This document shows positions 13,102-26,204 of a stretch of DNA of 64,000 nt, piece by piece. Origin of the DNA: Wuchereria bancrofti (taxonomy: Eukaryota > Nematoda > Chromadorea > Rhabditida > Onchocercidae); contig SSBO01000008.1 of NCBI GenBank assembly GCA_005281725.1, positions 1,116,001-1,180,000 of the forward strand, read 5' to 3'. The position numbers and the translations under genes are program-made. Position 1 is the first letter of the stretch, and each line of letters begins with the position of its first letter. A model generated the notes under the pieces. That model saw only the letters and a program-made list of their open reading frames with translations, did not search any database and was not told where the DNA came from.

Positions 13102-15158
13102 TTAGCTATCAAACCAGCCAAATGGATCGCAGTAATTTAATAGATCCCGTAGTTCACAGCCAACTTCACAACATATATTTTGAACTTCTTTCAGTGTTGC
13201 TGGTCGCATCAGACTTCCTGAAATAGGAAACAATTTTTAAATTTAGGTTAAAATTAAATTTCATTTTCGAATTGTTACTTGTTTCAAAAGGATAGATTCA
13301 CTTCTGAAGGTCGAAATTCATCTATTTATTTACTTGTTTCAAAAGGATAGATTCACTTCTGGAGGTCGAAATTCATCTATTTATTTTAAAATATATTCGA
13401 AGTATACTTTTTTTCTCTTTTAAAATATTTAAATTATTTTATATATTCTTATACTCATGTGAATTTACTTTTTGCAAGCTTTGGACCCAAGGTCATTTGA
13501 AAATTTATTCATTTTTCCTTGTCAAAGACTTGTGTTATGATATTGTAATTCAGATTTCAAATATATTTGCTCTTCTCGTGTGCTATTTTTATTTTTACCT
13601 ATTTATTTTATATCTTTTTCTCTCTAGTCTGCATCACATACATGGATGCAAATGTAAATGTGATTTTTATTTTTTTTTTACTTTTTGTAAATACTGCATG
13701 TAAATTATGATAATTTATCCTTCCGGTTGAATTTAATTCAATGTTTTTGTGTTAGATGCTTTGTGCAAAATGGAAGTTAGGTCATTAAATGTTCTGTGAA
13801 ACATTTGTTATGAATTGTAGTTTAGAAATTAAAAATATCTTTTTATTACTGGACAATTTTCAATGTTTCATAAGCTCAATGATTGGTTAAATATACTACC
13901 CAGAATAAGAAAATAAAAAGCAATTTTTATTCGTCAGCTATTTTCAGAAATGATGTTTTTTCTCAGAACATTTGTCAACTAATGCTGAATAAGTGTCGTG
14001 AGCAGTTAAGCCAGTACGAAAAACTGATAAAATTCAAAAAGCAAATTTAAACGATTCATTTTTATTAAATAATTTGATATCATTTTAATTCATTTTTAAT
14101 TAAGAGCTCATTTGAAATTGTTTTATCATGAATTTTCTAACAAAACGATAATAAAGAATAGAGGGAAGTGAGAAGAATTGGTTCTGGTTTTAATTAAAAT
14201 TTATTTTTTATTATGTTAAAGCAGACTATGGGATCTTCTTGAATTGATTAAGATTAGCTGAGTTCCGAGAGTAAACCTAATTGCATGGAACTGATTAATT
14301 TCGAGATTTGTAAAATTATTAAATGCATTCTGTCGGAATGTGTTTTTTTCTAGAATATTAAAATTTCTATTATGAAATCATAAGTGATACTCTCAAACTA
14401 AAGTTCCATTCATTTTGAAGTAATTTTAAGATAATTTAGCTTTCAGAATTACTATTTTTTTTTTACCAGAATCTCTCTTTTTGCGACGTCGTTTCTTCAC
14501 CTCACATGCCATCATATAAGCTGTTGCAAATGATTGACCACCTGGTGGACAAAGTACCAATGATCCAAAATTCTGTGCTGCAAAAATGGTCAATTTATAA
14601 AGTAGCATTGGTTTAAATATCAAAAGATCTCAGCGATGATGGCTTCATTAATATATCCCGGATAAAGTATTAATCAATACCGGTAATCTTCCATGAATTT
14701 TGACTATCACTTTTAACATATTAAAATACAGAAATTAAATAGGTTAACCTAAATGACCTGGTTCTTTTTTTTTTTTGCGGAGAGTAAATTTCGGATTCTT
14801 TGTAAATTGATTGTTTAAATTTAAATCAATAGAATGAGAATGAGTGAAGATTAAAGTGAGAATGAATAACTGTGTGATGTGATTTATTAAGTAATTGAGA
14901 AGAATTAAAAAGTTTTCTAAGATTTTTCACTTGAAAGGATTATTTGATGAATGAGTTTAATGCATTTTTAATTGCTAATATTTGAATCATTCGAGTAACG
15001 TAAACAGATTACGACTAATTCGTAAACTTAATTATGAAATTAATTATGCAAATTAATAAAACAAGAAGCAAAACAAGTTTTACAAGAGTACCTGTTATTG
15101 ATAAACCGAGAATGGAGCATAAATAACACCACAGATAAATTCGTTGTGATAATCGCAT
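13102..15158 (-). CDS. insulin-like peptide precursor (3 exons, complete)
   Basis: Minus-strand exons 15158-15092, 14577-14467 and 13217-13102 join in phase to give a 97-aa prepropeptide. Residues 1-22 form a hydrophobic signal peptide (MRLSQRIYLWCYLCSILG). The B-chain-like part has cysteines at 32 and 47 (LVLCPPGGQSF, MMACEV). A polybasic convertase site, KKRRRKKR, covers residues 50-57. The A chain has cysteines at 75, 76, 80 and 89 in the canonical CC-x3-C-x8-C pattern (ICCEVGCELRDLLNYC), followed by an eight-residue tail (DPFGWFDS). There is almost no C peptide. The B-chain cysteines are 14 residues apart instead of the usual 11, with a PPGG insertion. Nematode insulin-like ligands act on the DAF-2 receptor; that role is inferred. 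No extra cysteine pair is present. The gene is convergent with mau-2. Confidence 0.88.
13275..13386. repeat. two-copy 55-bp tandem duplication
   Basis: A 55-base unit beginning TTACTTGTTTCAAAAGG occurs twice back to back with only about one difference (GAAGG versus GGAGG). It lies in the second intron of the insulin-like gene, and its near identity suggests it is recent. Confidence 0.9.
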
Positions 15159-16825
15159 AGTTGATCAGTAATACTTTATCAGTAAATAGCTTGTTTCAGT
15201 AATATTGTTGATAACATAAATAACGGGATAGGTCTTTAACTGACCTGAAATTGACTTAAATTAAAGAAACTTTCCTACGCATAATATATGTAATATTATG
15301 ATTAGCTTATCAAATCAAAGCTTGAACTATACATAAGCATAACAAATGTTTACTTTCTACTAATTAAATCAAAAGTAAATTTATGCTAAATATAAATATA
15401 ATATATACTCACTGATTAACTCTAAGCTTTTTGATTCAATCATCCATGCATGACACCTTTATTAATCAGAAATAACTAAGTTTACTTTTATATATTTCAC
15501 ATTTTAACTAATGTCTGTCTGAATAAAATTATAGACTTACAATTTGCTCATTAGTTAAAAATTAGGTAAAATGATTATTGACATCGTAATAATATATTAT
15601 GCAGTAACTAATTATTCATATCTGTAAATGAGACCTATTATTGGACATTTTTAAATTAATCTTTTTATTCACTTTTTATTTGCTCTCTGTTTTTTCTTAT
15701 TTTAAAATAATGTCATATGTTAATAATTCTCCTCTAACTTTTCAATTTTAATTTAATTTTCTTTTTTCTTTTTTTTATAAAAATTTTCCTTCACTTTTTT
15801 TATTTGATTTTTTCCTTCCTTTTTCAAATAGCATCATTTCTTCGCTATTTTGCTTTTGATCCTATTTCTTTTTTTTTTTCAAATATGTCGTCGCTATATT
15901 TACTTTCTCAATTTGAATTTTTCATGTTAAATTATTAATTCTATGCATTTTAATTTTTACATTAATCTACTTAATTAAATCAATATTTCCCTTTTATTTT
16001 TTTAATTATTTTTCTATGCAACTAATTAATTCTTCTGGTAATGATCATATTATGCAAATAACGTAATTGATTAAAGTGTTTCCGTTTCTATTTATTATCA
16101 TTACTTATCCGTAAACTTCTAATTTAATTGTCAACATGGATTTCTACTCGATTTCATTGTCCAATTCAACTTTTAATTTAATTTGAGCTAATGAATATGA
16201 GTGGATTAGATTAAGGAACTTTTTGAATAGCATACGAAATATACGAAATTAAATTTTAAATTGACGCTAGTCGTAAACATGGAAAATAGATGAACTAGAA
16301 GATGTTAATTAGCTGAATACTTTATCTCCTGCTTCTTAATTAGTATTACTCTATTAGTATTCAAATAATTTGCATATATCAGGTATTCTTTTCTCCCTTT
16401 ATCTTCTTCTTAGTAACGAAATAATCTGACTTTAAATTCGTGACTTAAAACTTTGAAATATTATTAATTAAATTTCATCATTCGAATTGATAATATAATC
16501 ATTGACAGAAAGTATGCATTCTCCTTTTTTTATCTTTCACCTTTTTTTCATCTTTTTAATATCCTTTGAAAAAAAGAGTTCAAATCGAAAAGAAAATGAA
16601 AAGCAAAATTCTTAATTTTCTTTTCGGTAGTTTATTCAGAAATTTTCCTGTGGAAAATCAATAATAAGCCAAAAATAGGAGTAAATAGATTCAAATTTTA
16701 TAAAAGATAAATAAAAATACATTTATCACTTATCATTAACAGTTACTGCGAATATGCATAAGTTAGCTTAATTAAGAATAAAGGTATGCAAAAAATATTT
16801 AAAAAAATAAAAAAATATAAAAATA

Positions 16826-16893
16826 TTCTAACTTTGGGTTAATATTAATTCTAACTTTGGGTTAATATTAATTCTAACTTTGGGTTAATATTA
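16826..16893. repeat. three-copy 23-bp tandem repeat
   Basis: The unit TTCTAACTTTGGGTTAATAT plus three more bases recurs at 16826, 16849 and 16872 without visible change. Confidence 0.9.
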
Positions 16894-18995
16894 CAAACGA
16901 CCAGTATACAAAAATTAATTTCACATACAAATTTTAAGCGATATCACTAGATGAAATGAATGAAACAGAAATTTTACTTAAAGAAGCACATACTTATGTT
17001 ACCACCGTATACTTCCGTTTACTTTTATTAGTTCAAAAGAATTTGTATTAATTATATTTTCATTTATTATTTGTATTTGCATAAGTTAAAATGACGCAAA
17101 TAATATTTAGTAAAGATTATTATATGTTAGCCTTTTCCATCTAATAAGCTAATTATAAGTTAATTGCAATATATGAAATGCATAAGTAAGTTAACAATTT
17201 ACATAACTATTATCGTTACACAAAATAACCAAGTAAATAAATGTTAATTAAAACGAAATATTATTCATAATTTAAAAATTGAAAAAAAAAGAGGACTAAT
17301 AGCAAAAAAATACATTTTTAAAATTGAAAAAATTATTGCAATAAAATTTTAATTTTCAGGAAGGAAATAAATTGAAAATTTTGAATTACATTAAAATAAC
17401 TGCAATAAATTGATCATAACCGTTGCAAAATGCTTTTCCTTTTCTTAGCTGCTTGTTGGAGTAAATTTCTTGTAATATTAATTTATTATGCTTTTAACAA
17501 GCTTAAATTTTACATTTATTTTTCCGTGGTTGTCATTTATAATTGATATGAATTCTAAAAATTATTTTCCTCTTCATTTCCTTATCTTTTTTCTCTTCAT
17601 TTCTTTTTTAAATTCTGATTTAACTACAAAAAAAAAAACTTTAAAATAATTTTGATTGAAAAAAAAAGAAAAAAAAAAACGGATCATGAATACATAAAAG
17701 CTTGAAGTTAAGAAATAAAAGGAAATGTTAGTAACAAAAATTTTTTCCTTTTTCATTTGTCCTTGCGACAATAAAATTAAAACTTTGTGTTTTCTTTCTT
17801 TCTTTTTTTTTTTTCAAAGATACTCTAACAGATAAAATGTTGGTAGGCGGAAAAGAATGTTAAATCATTTTTCATTTTATAGTTAAAGGAGTAAAGTGCT
17901 GATAGATGGAACTGAGTATTGAATAATTCGTCACTGATTCCCATCGGCTATGAGACCAAATTTATTGTATTACATAGATATGAGAGAAGTAAAAGATGTC
18001 AATATATTTAAGAAATTTTTTTTATTTTGTTGAAATTTATAAAGCCTAAGAATTTGTAAATAAGAAGCTAATAGCCAAAAAAATTAATCGAAGAAAAAAA
18101 AAATTGTGACAAAATTTAGAAATCTAACAAATTTTAAGTGTCGTTAAATTCAAAATAGCCATTATAATTTGAAATTTTTCCAGTTTTCAAATAACTCACA
18201 TTCATGTATTACCGTATTTTTCTTACGAATCAATGATTTCTAAATTTAAAATGTTGCTTTTTTTTTGTTTTCGACATCTTATTGGACTAATGTAATTGTC
18301 GACCATTTTCTAGAAACATCTAGAAATAACTGTTTAAAATTATTTTTTTTTAAAAAATTGGATTACAAGCGTTTTTGTAAGTTTCAATTTATCATTTTAA
18401 AATAAAAATAAAAAATTTGCATTAATAATTGATTTATATAAAGATTTCAATGTTATTTCATTACGACAACTATTTTAATATTCAATACAAAGTATTACTT
18501 ATTAATCGTATGCAAATATTAAACGTAGCATAAATGGATATAGCTTGTCGTAAGTAAGCATTTATGAAATAATTAAAATATTTTTTATTACCTGAAAAGT
18601 ACTTATTACTAGTAAGTCAAAAAAAGTTTGTAAAAAAGATGTAAATGGGAAATTTGAATGAAATTTATAAAGAAACCAATGTTAATTGACAATTCCGATT
18701 GTTCAACACTGAGATATTCCATTTTAATTTACTTCGATTCCGATTACTTCATTTTCTATCTTTACAGGAAATTTACATAGATGTATATATATTAAATTTT
18801 ATTTGCTTATTAAAAGATCATTGGATATGATTATGATAAGCTAATAAAGGTTATCATGATTATTTCCTGTTATTTTAAAATATCATTATATTGATTACCC
18901 ATAAGTCTGTTGTTTTCTTCTTCCCTTTTCTTTCTTCTTTCGTTTCATTCCTCTTTTATTAAATGAACCAGTTTGGTTTACTATTTTTCTTTCAG

Positions 18996-19186
18996 TATCT
19001 GATCAAAACCCCCGAGAATTCCTGAAAGTGAAGAAATTAATCAACAGTGAATATACATTTATATTAAAATATACTTACGTAAAAATGGAAAGCAAAATTA
19101 AGTGTCACTTAAGCAACAGTTGTTCTTATCAAGTGATAATGAATAATGATAATTTGATCCATGATAAAAATCCTCGTAAACCGTAA
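18996..19186 (+). CDS. orphan exon-like open frame (doubtful)
   Basis: A good acceptor (TTTCTTTCAG, ending 18995) is followed by a frame open for 63 codons to TAA at 19186 (from 18998: SDQNPREFLKVKK). It is less AT-skewed at its start than the surroundings. A GTAAAA donor lies inside it at about 19079. No partner exon or family match was found. Confidence 0.15.
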
Positions 19187-19579
19187 TAATGAAATCGTGT
19201 AAATAATATAATGATTGCAGTTTTATGGAATATAATTATAGTAAAATAATAATGAAAAATGATGATTTGATTACGGCAAAACGAGGAAAATTAATATAAA
19301 TCATTATAACAGTTGGGATTTTTTCATAGTTGCATTGATATTTCATTGTAAAATATCACTTTAAAAAAATGAAAAAGAAAGCAATAAATTATTGAAGGCT
19401 TTAATAAGATAATACAATGTTGCTCGAATATTATGCTTTGTTTATTTTTAAGATTTCAATAAAATATTATAACAAATAATGTGTTACCTCTTAATAATAA
19501 CGATCATCCATCGTTATTAAATTACTTCTGTCCGCAATGTATTAATTCATTAATAAATTAATACATTCTCAATAAAGTA

Positions 19580-19672
19580 CTATTAATAAATAAATAATAA
19601 TAACAATAATAGTAATAGTAATAATTAATAATAACAATAATAAATATTATTATTACTATTATTATTATAACA
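19580..19672. repeat. AAT/ATT triplet tract forming an inverted repeat
   Basis: Imperfect AAT/AAC triplets run directly into ATT/ACT triplets on the same strand, so the single strand can fold into a long AT hairpin. Confidence 0.7.
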
Positions 19673-22600
19673 GCGCATCACAGGCTAAGTCAAAAATACA
19701 AAAGAACTAGTTACATTAGCAAACCTTTTAATGAAACATTTTTGTTAAGAAATAAAGAGGAATTAATTATTCATTATATTTTGTTTTTAAATAAAAATAA
19801 TCGAAGGATGATACTGTGCATTAAAATTTGATATTACACATAAAATGCGATAAATGAATTCTTTAATCAATTAATTTGCAAATTTTTGAAAACGCTTGGA
19901 TTTCTAAAATTTCAATCATAAAAATGCATGAAAACATAATTTAAGACAAACAGCAATTTATTTAACTTTTCACTACTGTGCTAGTTTCATAAAACAAAAG
20001 AAAAGTAGCCGAAAATTTTTTAATTGCTAAACAAAATATTTTTTAAAAAAAAATGACCTCACAATATATGAAAAATATTCTCATAAAGTTTTAAATTTAT
20101 TACTTTCTAAAAAAGGGAAAGTATTATTAATTCAACGAGGAAGGCAATATGCGATTTTGATATTCCCAACGCTAAAAAAGTGCATTTTGAATTATTGGAT
20201 TATATTACAATGCCTACTTTTACATGAATTGGATATTTCTAAAAGGAAAAGAAGAAAAAAAACTTTTAAGATTAAACTTTTAAGGGCTTATGGTATGCGG
20301 AACTTTCAGATAATTAAGTTCTAAAAAGAGTAATTTGCTTGTTGCTAATTTGGAGTTAAATCAAAGTGCATTGCGTCACACTGTGTACGCAGATAGAAAT
20401 AATATTCAACATTTAAATTAATGATTAAAATATTTCACATTGTTTCACGTCACTGTCTAAGGTTAAGCTACGTTTACTTGTGATTGAAAAGCTGAAAATG
20501 CTTCTTCAAGTGATTAATTTTTTAAGGGAAAAACCTTTCAGAGGAAAAAAACAAAAAATAACGAAAAATATTACTTAATCAGATAAAAAATTCAAATAAA
20601 CAAAAAAATAAGTAATCAAAATTAAATAACACCTTTAACACTTCTAATACGTTTTGCAAAAATTTATTCTTCCATTTAGTAAAATGGTAAGAATTTTGTT
20701 AGCATTGATAATGGCATGCTAACTAATTTCCAAATACATTTAAGTAAATCTGCGCAATTCTTAAGAAAAATAGATTTCATTTCTTTTTTATTTGTTTGTT
20801 TATTTTGCTTTCATTTCATTCTGTTTAAATTCGATTTAACCAAGTAACTGAAATTTTTCTTAAAAAAGAAGTTTTGGGTTGAAGAATTTCTCCATTGTCA
20901 TTTTTAACATATAAATTTTAATTGAATTATTTTTTATTAAATGCAATCGCTTTCATAAAATATCCATCGCATTCCAAAATAATCGGAAATTTTTATAGAT
21001 ATTTGAAAACAGTTAAAAATTTCTACATTTTTATGTTTACTTTTAAACAAAAAAATTTTTAATGATTAATTATAACTGATTGAAAATAACTTATGGAATA
21101 TTTTACTAATTATAATGTGCAGAAAAAAGGTGAATCAAAAAAGGAAACTTTTTTAATAATTTCACATTAAGAAAAATTATTCTATCAAAAAAAAATCATT
21201 TTATTCAATTATGCCTTTTCTTCAATGATTTTACATTAAATTTCTACTTTATAACTTCATTTTTTCTATAATTTTATTTTCTTTTGTCAATTTCTTAATT
21301 TTTTCTTTCCGATGATTTAATACAATTTTCAATTTTTAATATTTATAATACTTTCTTAAAAAGAAGATTTAAATAAAAGCAACAAAAAATGCGAAATAAA
21401 TTTTCTAACCAAAAATAATAAATGTCAAATTAATAAAGTCTAAGCATGTATTATCACTGCAAATGCGCACAATTATTTTAACTTTTAATTAACATCTGCT
21501 AAGATTTTTTTTCAAAATGATTTCCAATTTCAAAAAATTTATTATTCGCAATCTTTAACTGAAGATTCATTTACTACTAAAAGTATAAGTCTATGAAATA
21601 AAGTGCTAATTTTGCACTCAAACGTTAATATATCTATTTTAATTTAAATGTATCGAAAGTTCCATGTTTCACATTAATACGAAATTTTGGTCATAAAAAA
21701 TTTAAGCTTTAGTCATGAATTATTTGATAAAATGCTTTAATGCGTTTTGGATATTAATTAGTTACCAAATAGTGGCAGTGAATTTTATGACACTCAAATT
21801 AATTAATGCAATTTAATAAAAAGCTTAATTTAATACCGGAAGTACAACAAAGAAGCATAAAAGGATTATAAATTGGAATTTCTTTTTGATTATTGATGGA
21901 ATCTTGACTTTTTAATCTAAGGACATACTTTTAAAAAAAACGCACACATTTTATTAAAAAACATTTTTAAATTTTATCTATTTTTTAACAAATGTAAATT
22001 TTGTTGTAGTTAATTAGATTTAATCATTTTATGTCTGCCATTTTGAATAATTATGTAAGCAATAGTGATGTTTTTTCTGTGCAATAAAATTTGTTTAAAA
22101 AGTAAATCACCAACTGTTTGGATAGGCAAACATTTACCCGCTTAGAATGACGTATGCTTTATCAACGGGTAAGTTCAAGGTGAACTTTTATGAACTAACA
22201 TATTAAGTTTAAATATTTCAACATTAAAAAAAACTTTTGAGTTTGCATGTATGCTATTTCTAACATTAATTTCAAGAAAACTGAAATTAAAAATAGAACA
22301 AGCGACAATTTCAAGAAAAAGTATTTGTTATTTGCATATTTAATTTTAATTAATAACTATTTGTACATTTAATTTCTAATTAAAAAGCGAATAAAGAAAA
22401 ACGACCATAATAATAGCATTAATATTTTTTGTTTTATTTAAAAAGTTTAATTATTGCAAATCTATTAAAACTGGATTATTTGTTCCTGTTATAAATTGCA
22501 AATGTAGATTTTATCTTTTAGAAACGAATTTGGATACTTTTGAAAACTTGAAATTTTCGATTTTGAAATGGGATTTTGAAAATAATTCAAATGTGTGAAA

Positions 22601-25087
22601 ACACATAAAAGAAATTAGCACTCGAAAATTACAAATATACCTTACCGATTAATAGTTTATTAATTGGATGAACATACTTCGTGGACTTTAACAATAACCT
22701 GAACCGGAGCAGTGACTAGGATCAAAACCTGACGTATTCATTTTTTTTTTTTTTTGTTTAACAGGCTAGCATTCAACAGATTTTCGTTAGCGGGACAATA
22801 TTATATTATTATTTGTTATATATAATCCTTTCAATTCCTCAGGTTTTCCGTTTTACGAATAATTTGATACATAAATCATCATGAATTTTGCGAGAATCTT
22901 CAAGTGTACTGAAGAAAAATTCAGGAAAACACTTAAAATTATTTAAAAAAAACAGCAAATTATCTGAAAAAATATCTTTCTATAATTTTAACACTGATGT
23001 AAATTCATTTGCTGAGGGGTTGTAAATTAAAATTTCTTAATTGAATATGTATTAATACTACATTTTGAGAATTTCAAAACCGAATTACCACTGTTATTTT
23101 TGAAAAATGAAATCATTGGTATTTGATGACTTTGCAGATAATAAGACAAAGAATTTTTATTGCAGATAATATTTAAGTTTTCAATCGGTAAGATAAAAGA
23201 ACAAAAAAATTAGATTGGTTCAACCATCAGATGTTTTCTGAATTCCATTACACTTTCCTTTTTTTTTTAATTCTTAAAAATTGCTTTTTGAATTTTCTAC
23301 TTTTCTAAAGAAAAATTTGGCAAAAACATGATTTCTGACATTTCTCGTTTTTGTTTTTAATTTAAATTGATTTGAGAAATAGAAATTTAGAGCTAAAATT
23401 AAACCAATACTGCTTTAATTCATTCTGTTTTTCAGTACTTTTCTATCAATTATCTTCACAAAGCAATACTTTCACTTTTTTATCTGAAATTTGAATTTCC
23501 AGAGAAAAATCAACTTCGTTAAAATTAATCGATAAGAATTCGAGAACAATTAGCTATAGATCTGTTGTATCATGAATCATTGGAAAGCAAAACATTTTAA
23601 ATCATTTTCAAATTTTTTATTTTAGCTTTTTAAAAGTTTAAGTGAATTTTCAGATCGGCTTTTTGCTTATTACTTATTAGAATTTTTTATATGCATGCGG
23701 TGAGAAGAAAATAACTGTGTTAAAACGACAAAATAATTGTATTAGAAAAAGCAAATTAGTGCCATGATGAATAACTAATATTGTTATAAAAAAATTTTAT
23801 TAAGGAACTGCAATAATTATATCAAAAAATTGACATCAGATAGATTTAAAATTATTATAAAATTGGTAACATATTTTTATTTTCTTATTAGTAACAAAAG
23901 ATAGCGACAAAAATTTTTTTTTTTTTTTCAGAGAAACTATTATCGTTTCCTTTCTTCAGTTTTCAAAAAAAAAAGGAAATAAAAGAAAAAGTAGAGAATT
24001 TTTTTTTTGGTACCTGAAAAATGCCAAATACTTCGCTGAATGCATTACACTTCCCAAACACTCATTGCACTTTTTGCAATAATGGAAGAGGAATCGTTTT
24101 GTCTTAGAAAAATGTGATAGTGTTCAATGTACCAATTAATTAACCGATTAATCAATTCAACTTGCACTAACATCATTTGAACAATTTCAAAATTTTATCA
24201 TTTTATTAGTTTTTTGTTTTTAAATCAGCTATACTTCTGTATTGTCCGAAAAATTCTTCAAAAGTATATTTATTGTTTTGAAATGTTAAAAAAGATTTGA
24301 TTTTCTTTTTCGATGACTTCATGTTTTTTATATTTGAACAAAAATAATTTTTTTTTTTAAAAAAAAGAACTTGGTTCTCTGATTTGATGATCAGAAATTT
24401 TTAATCATAGTAATGCAATTTGCAATTTAATCCGTAGTGCTACATTTGTTATTTGCACTAATTTGCCCTTTATTACAAGGGATTTTTTCACATCATCATT
24501 TTGTTTTGTTTTCTGCGAAAGAAAAGAAAAATTATTGTTTTGTTTTGAACTTTTTTCAATTTTTCCTTTTTTTTACTATATTTTTTTTGATAAGTTTATT
24601 CGAGCATATTTTCTAACTTTTCGTTTTTGCTTTTCATATTTGAAAATAAATTTTTTTTTTCTTTGATATAAAATTATTTTTTTTATATTTAATACAGCAA
24701 AGATTTATGCATTAAATTTATAATTTAAAAATGGATGCATAAATATACGAATGAAAAAATACAAATAAAAACAAGAAATGTACGGTACACTTAGAATAAA
24801 TAATGAAAGTACTATGAAATACACAACGATGTATATATGGGTGATTTAAATTTGTAAGAGTACAGAGGTGAAATTGATATTACAGGAAAGCGTGAAATAC
24901 ACGAAATACGTGTAAAATGTAATTCAACAATATATAGGACCAATTATCATGTGGATGGATTAATTTCATAGAAAAAAAATAATATATTTCGTATTTATTT
25001 TATAGATGGATTTTTACTTCTTAATGTATGTCTTTAATGAAAAAAATTTTTGAATCGAATTCAAACTTGTGGCGTCAATCCTTTTAA

Positions 25088-25225
25088 CAATAAAAACTTA
25101 TTTTAAAAAAATAAAAAAAATGGTAAAAAATAATTTCAGATTTAACAGTAAAAACTTATTTTAAAGAAACAAAAAAATGGTGATATAATATTATTATAGA
25201 TTTTAAATCTGAAATTATTTTCTTT
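25088..25225. repeat. imperfect direct repeat with an inverted segment
   Basis: A segment of about 55 bases containing AACTTATTTTAAA and AAAAATGGT occurs twice. AAAATAATTTCAGATTT near 25124 recurs as its reverse complement near 25205. It could be a small degenerate mobile-element remnant or slippage product. Confidence 0.6.
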
Positions 25226-26064
25226 TTTTTTTGCTCTTCTGCTTAAGCTCATTCTGCTCATAATGAATTCGAATCATGTCAAATCAGCATAAAATCATAT
25301 AATAGAAGAAACCTGATACTATGGCGAATAACAGTCATATATGTTATCAACTAAATAATTAGTAATCAATTTCAAGTTTTTTCTTTTCCTTTTCCTTTTT
25401 ATCTTTAACAAAATCACCAAACAGAACCTAAATGATACGTAAATATACCTTATTAAAATTTCAATTCAATTGAAAACAAAAAAGAAAACTTTTCTAAAGG
25501 GAAAATAAATATTTCTTTTCGTCCAAAAGTTATTTTCATTCTTTCCAAAACTTCTGATTTTTTTTTCAACAGCTGATATTATTGCATCATATTATTTGAT
25601 GAAATGATACTGCAACATATTATTAAGTTTTAAATGATAATTTATTGATTATAAAATACAATGCCATTTATATCTTGACATATCTTAGTATTTGCATATA
25701 AATGTGAAGGTAATTGATGATGTTTAATGTATTAATGGGAGAAGCTAACAATATCAATGGATCGCTTCGATGAAGAAAGAATGGAGAAGATGGAGGAAAA
25801 TGTTGGAAATACACTGAAGGAACAATCATCTATCATTCATTCAATCGAGGAATAAACATCAGTAAGCTTAAACTTCTTCAAATTTTCCAACTTACTTTAT
25901 TCACAACTTATTGACATTTCAGTCTCATATTTCTTAAAGCATATTAACAATACTCTCACTTAAATTTCTTTATCTTCTTGAACATAAGCTTTCTCTTCTT
26001 CTTCTTCCTCTGTTTCATCTTCATCTTCAGCTAGCTACTACATTTAAAATTGAGAATAATAATA

Positions 26065-26140
26065 ATAAAGATAGTGAAAATAGAGAGAGAGGTAGAGAGA
26101 AGGAACGGGGAAGAGAGGATAAGGAAGAAGGGAAAAGAAA
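26065..26140. repeat. GA-rich purine tract upstream of the LAPTM-like gene
   Basis: A run of GAGAGA/GGAAG sequence ends about 65 bases before the ATG at 26205. It is preceded at about 25980-26030 by a CTT/TTC-rich tract. Confidence 0.7.
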
Positions 26141-26204
26141 AGGATTGATAAACGAAACAAATTTTTGAACGAAAGTTCTATCAGAAGAAGAAAACGGTGG
26201 GACT

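Larger units (their letters stand above)
15159..26204. other. 11-kb AT-rich region with no convincing gene
   Basis: It separates the insulin-like gene (transcribed leftward) from the LAPTM-like gene (transcribed rightward), so both promoters should be within it. I found homopolymer runs, short tandem repeats, an AAT/ATT hairpin near 19580-19672 and a few isolated exon-like pieces (for example 18996-19186), but no phase-consistent gene. Confidence 0.5.

Noticed and set aside
25757..25855. 32-codon plus-strand ORF (MDRFDEERMEKMEENVG)
   Set aside because: It has coding-like composition but no splice context or partner. It is purine-rich sequence upstream of the LAPTM-like gene and may be an upstream ORF at most.
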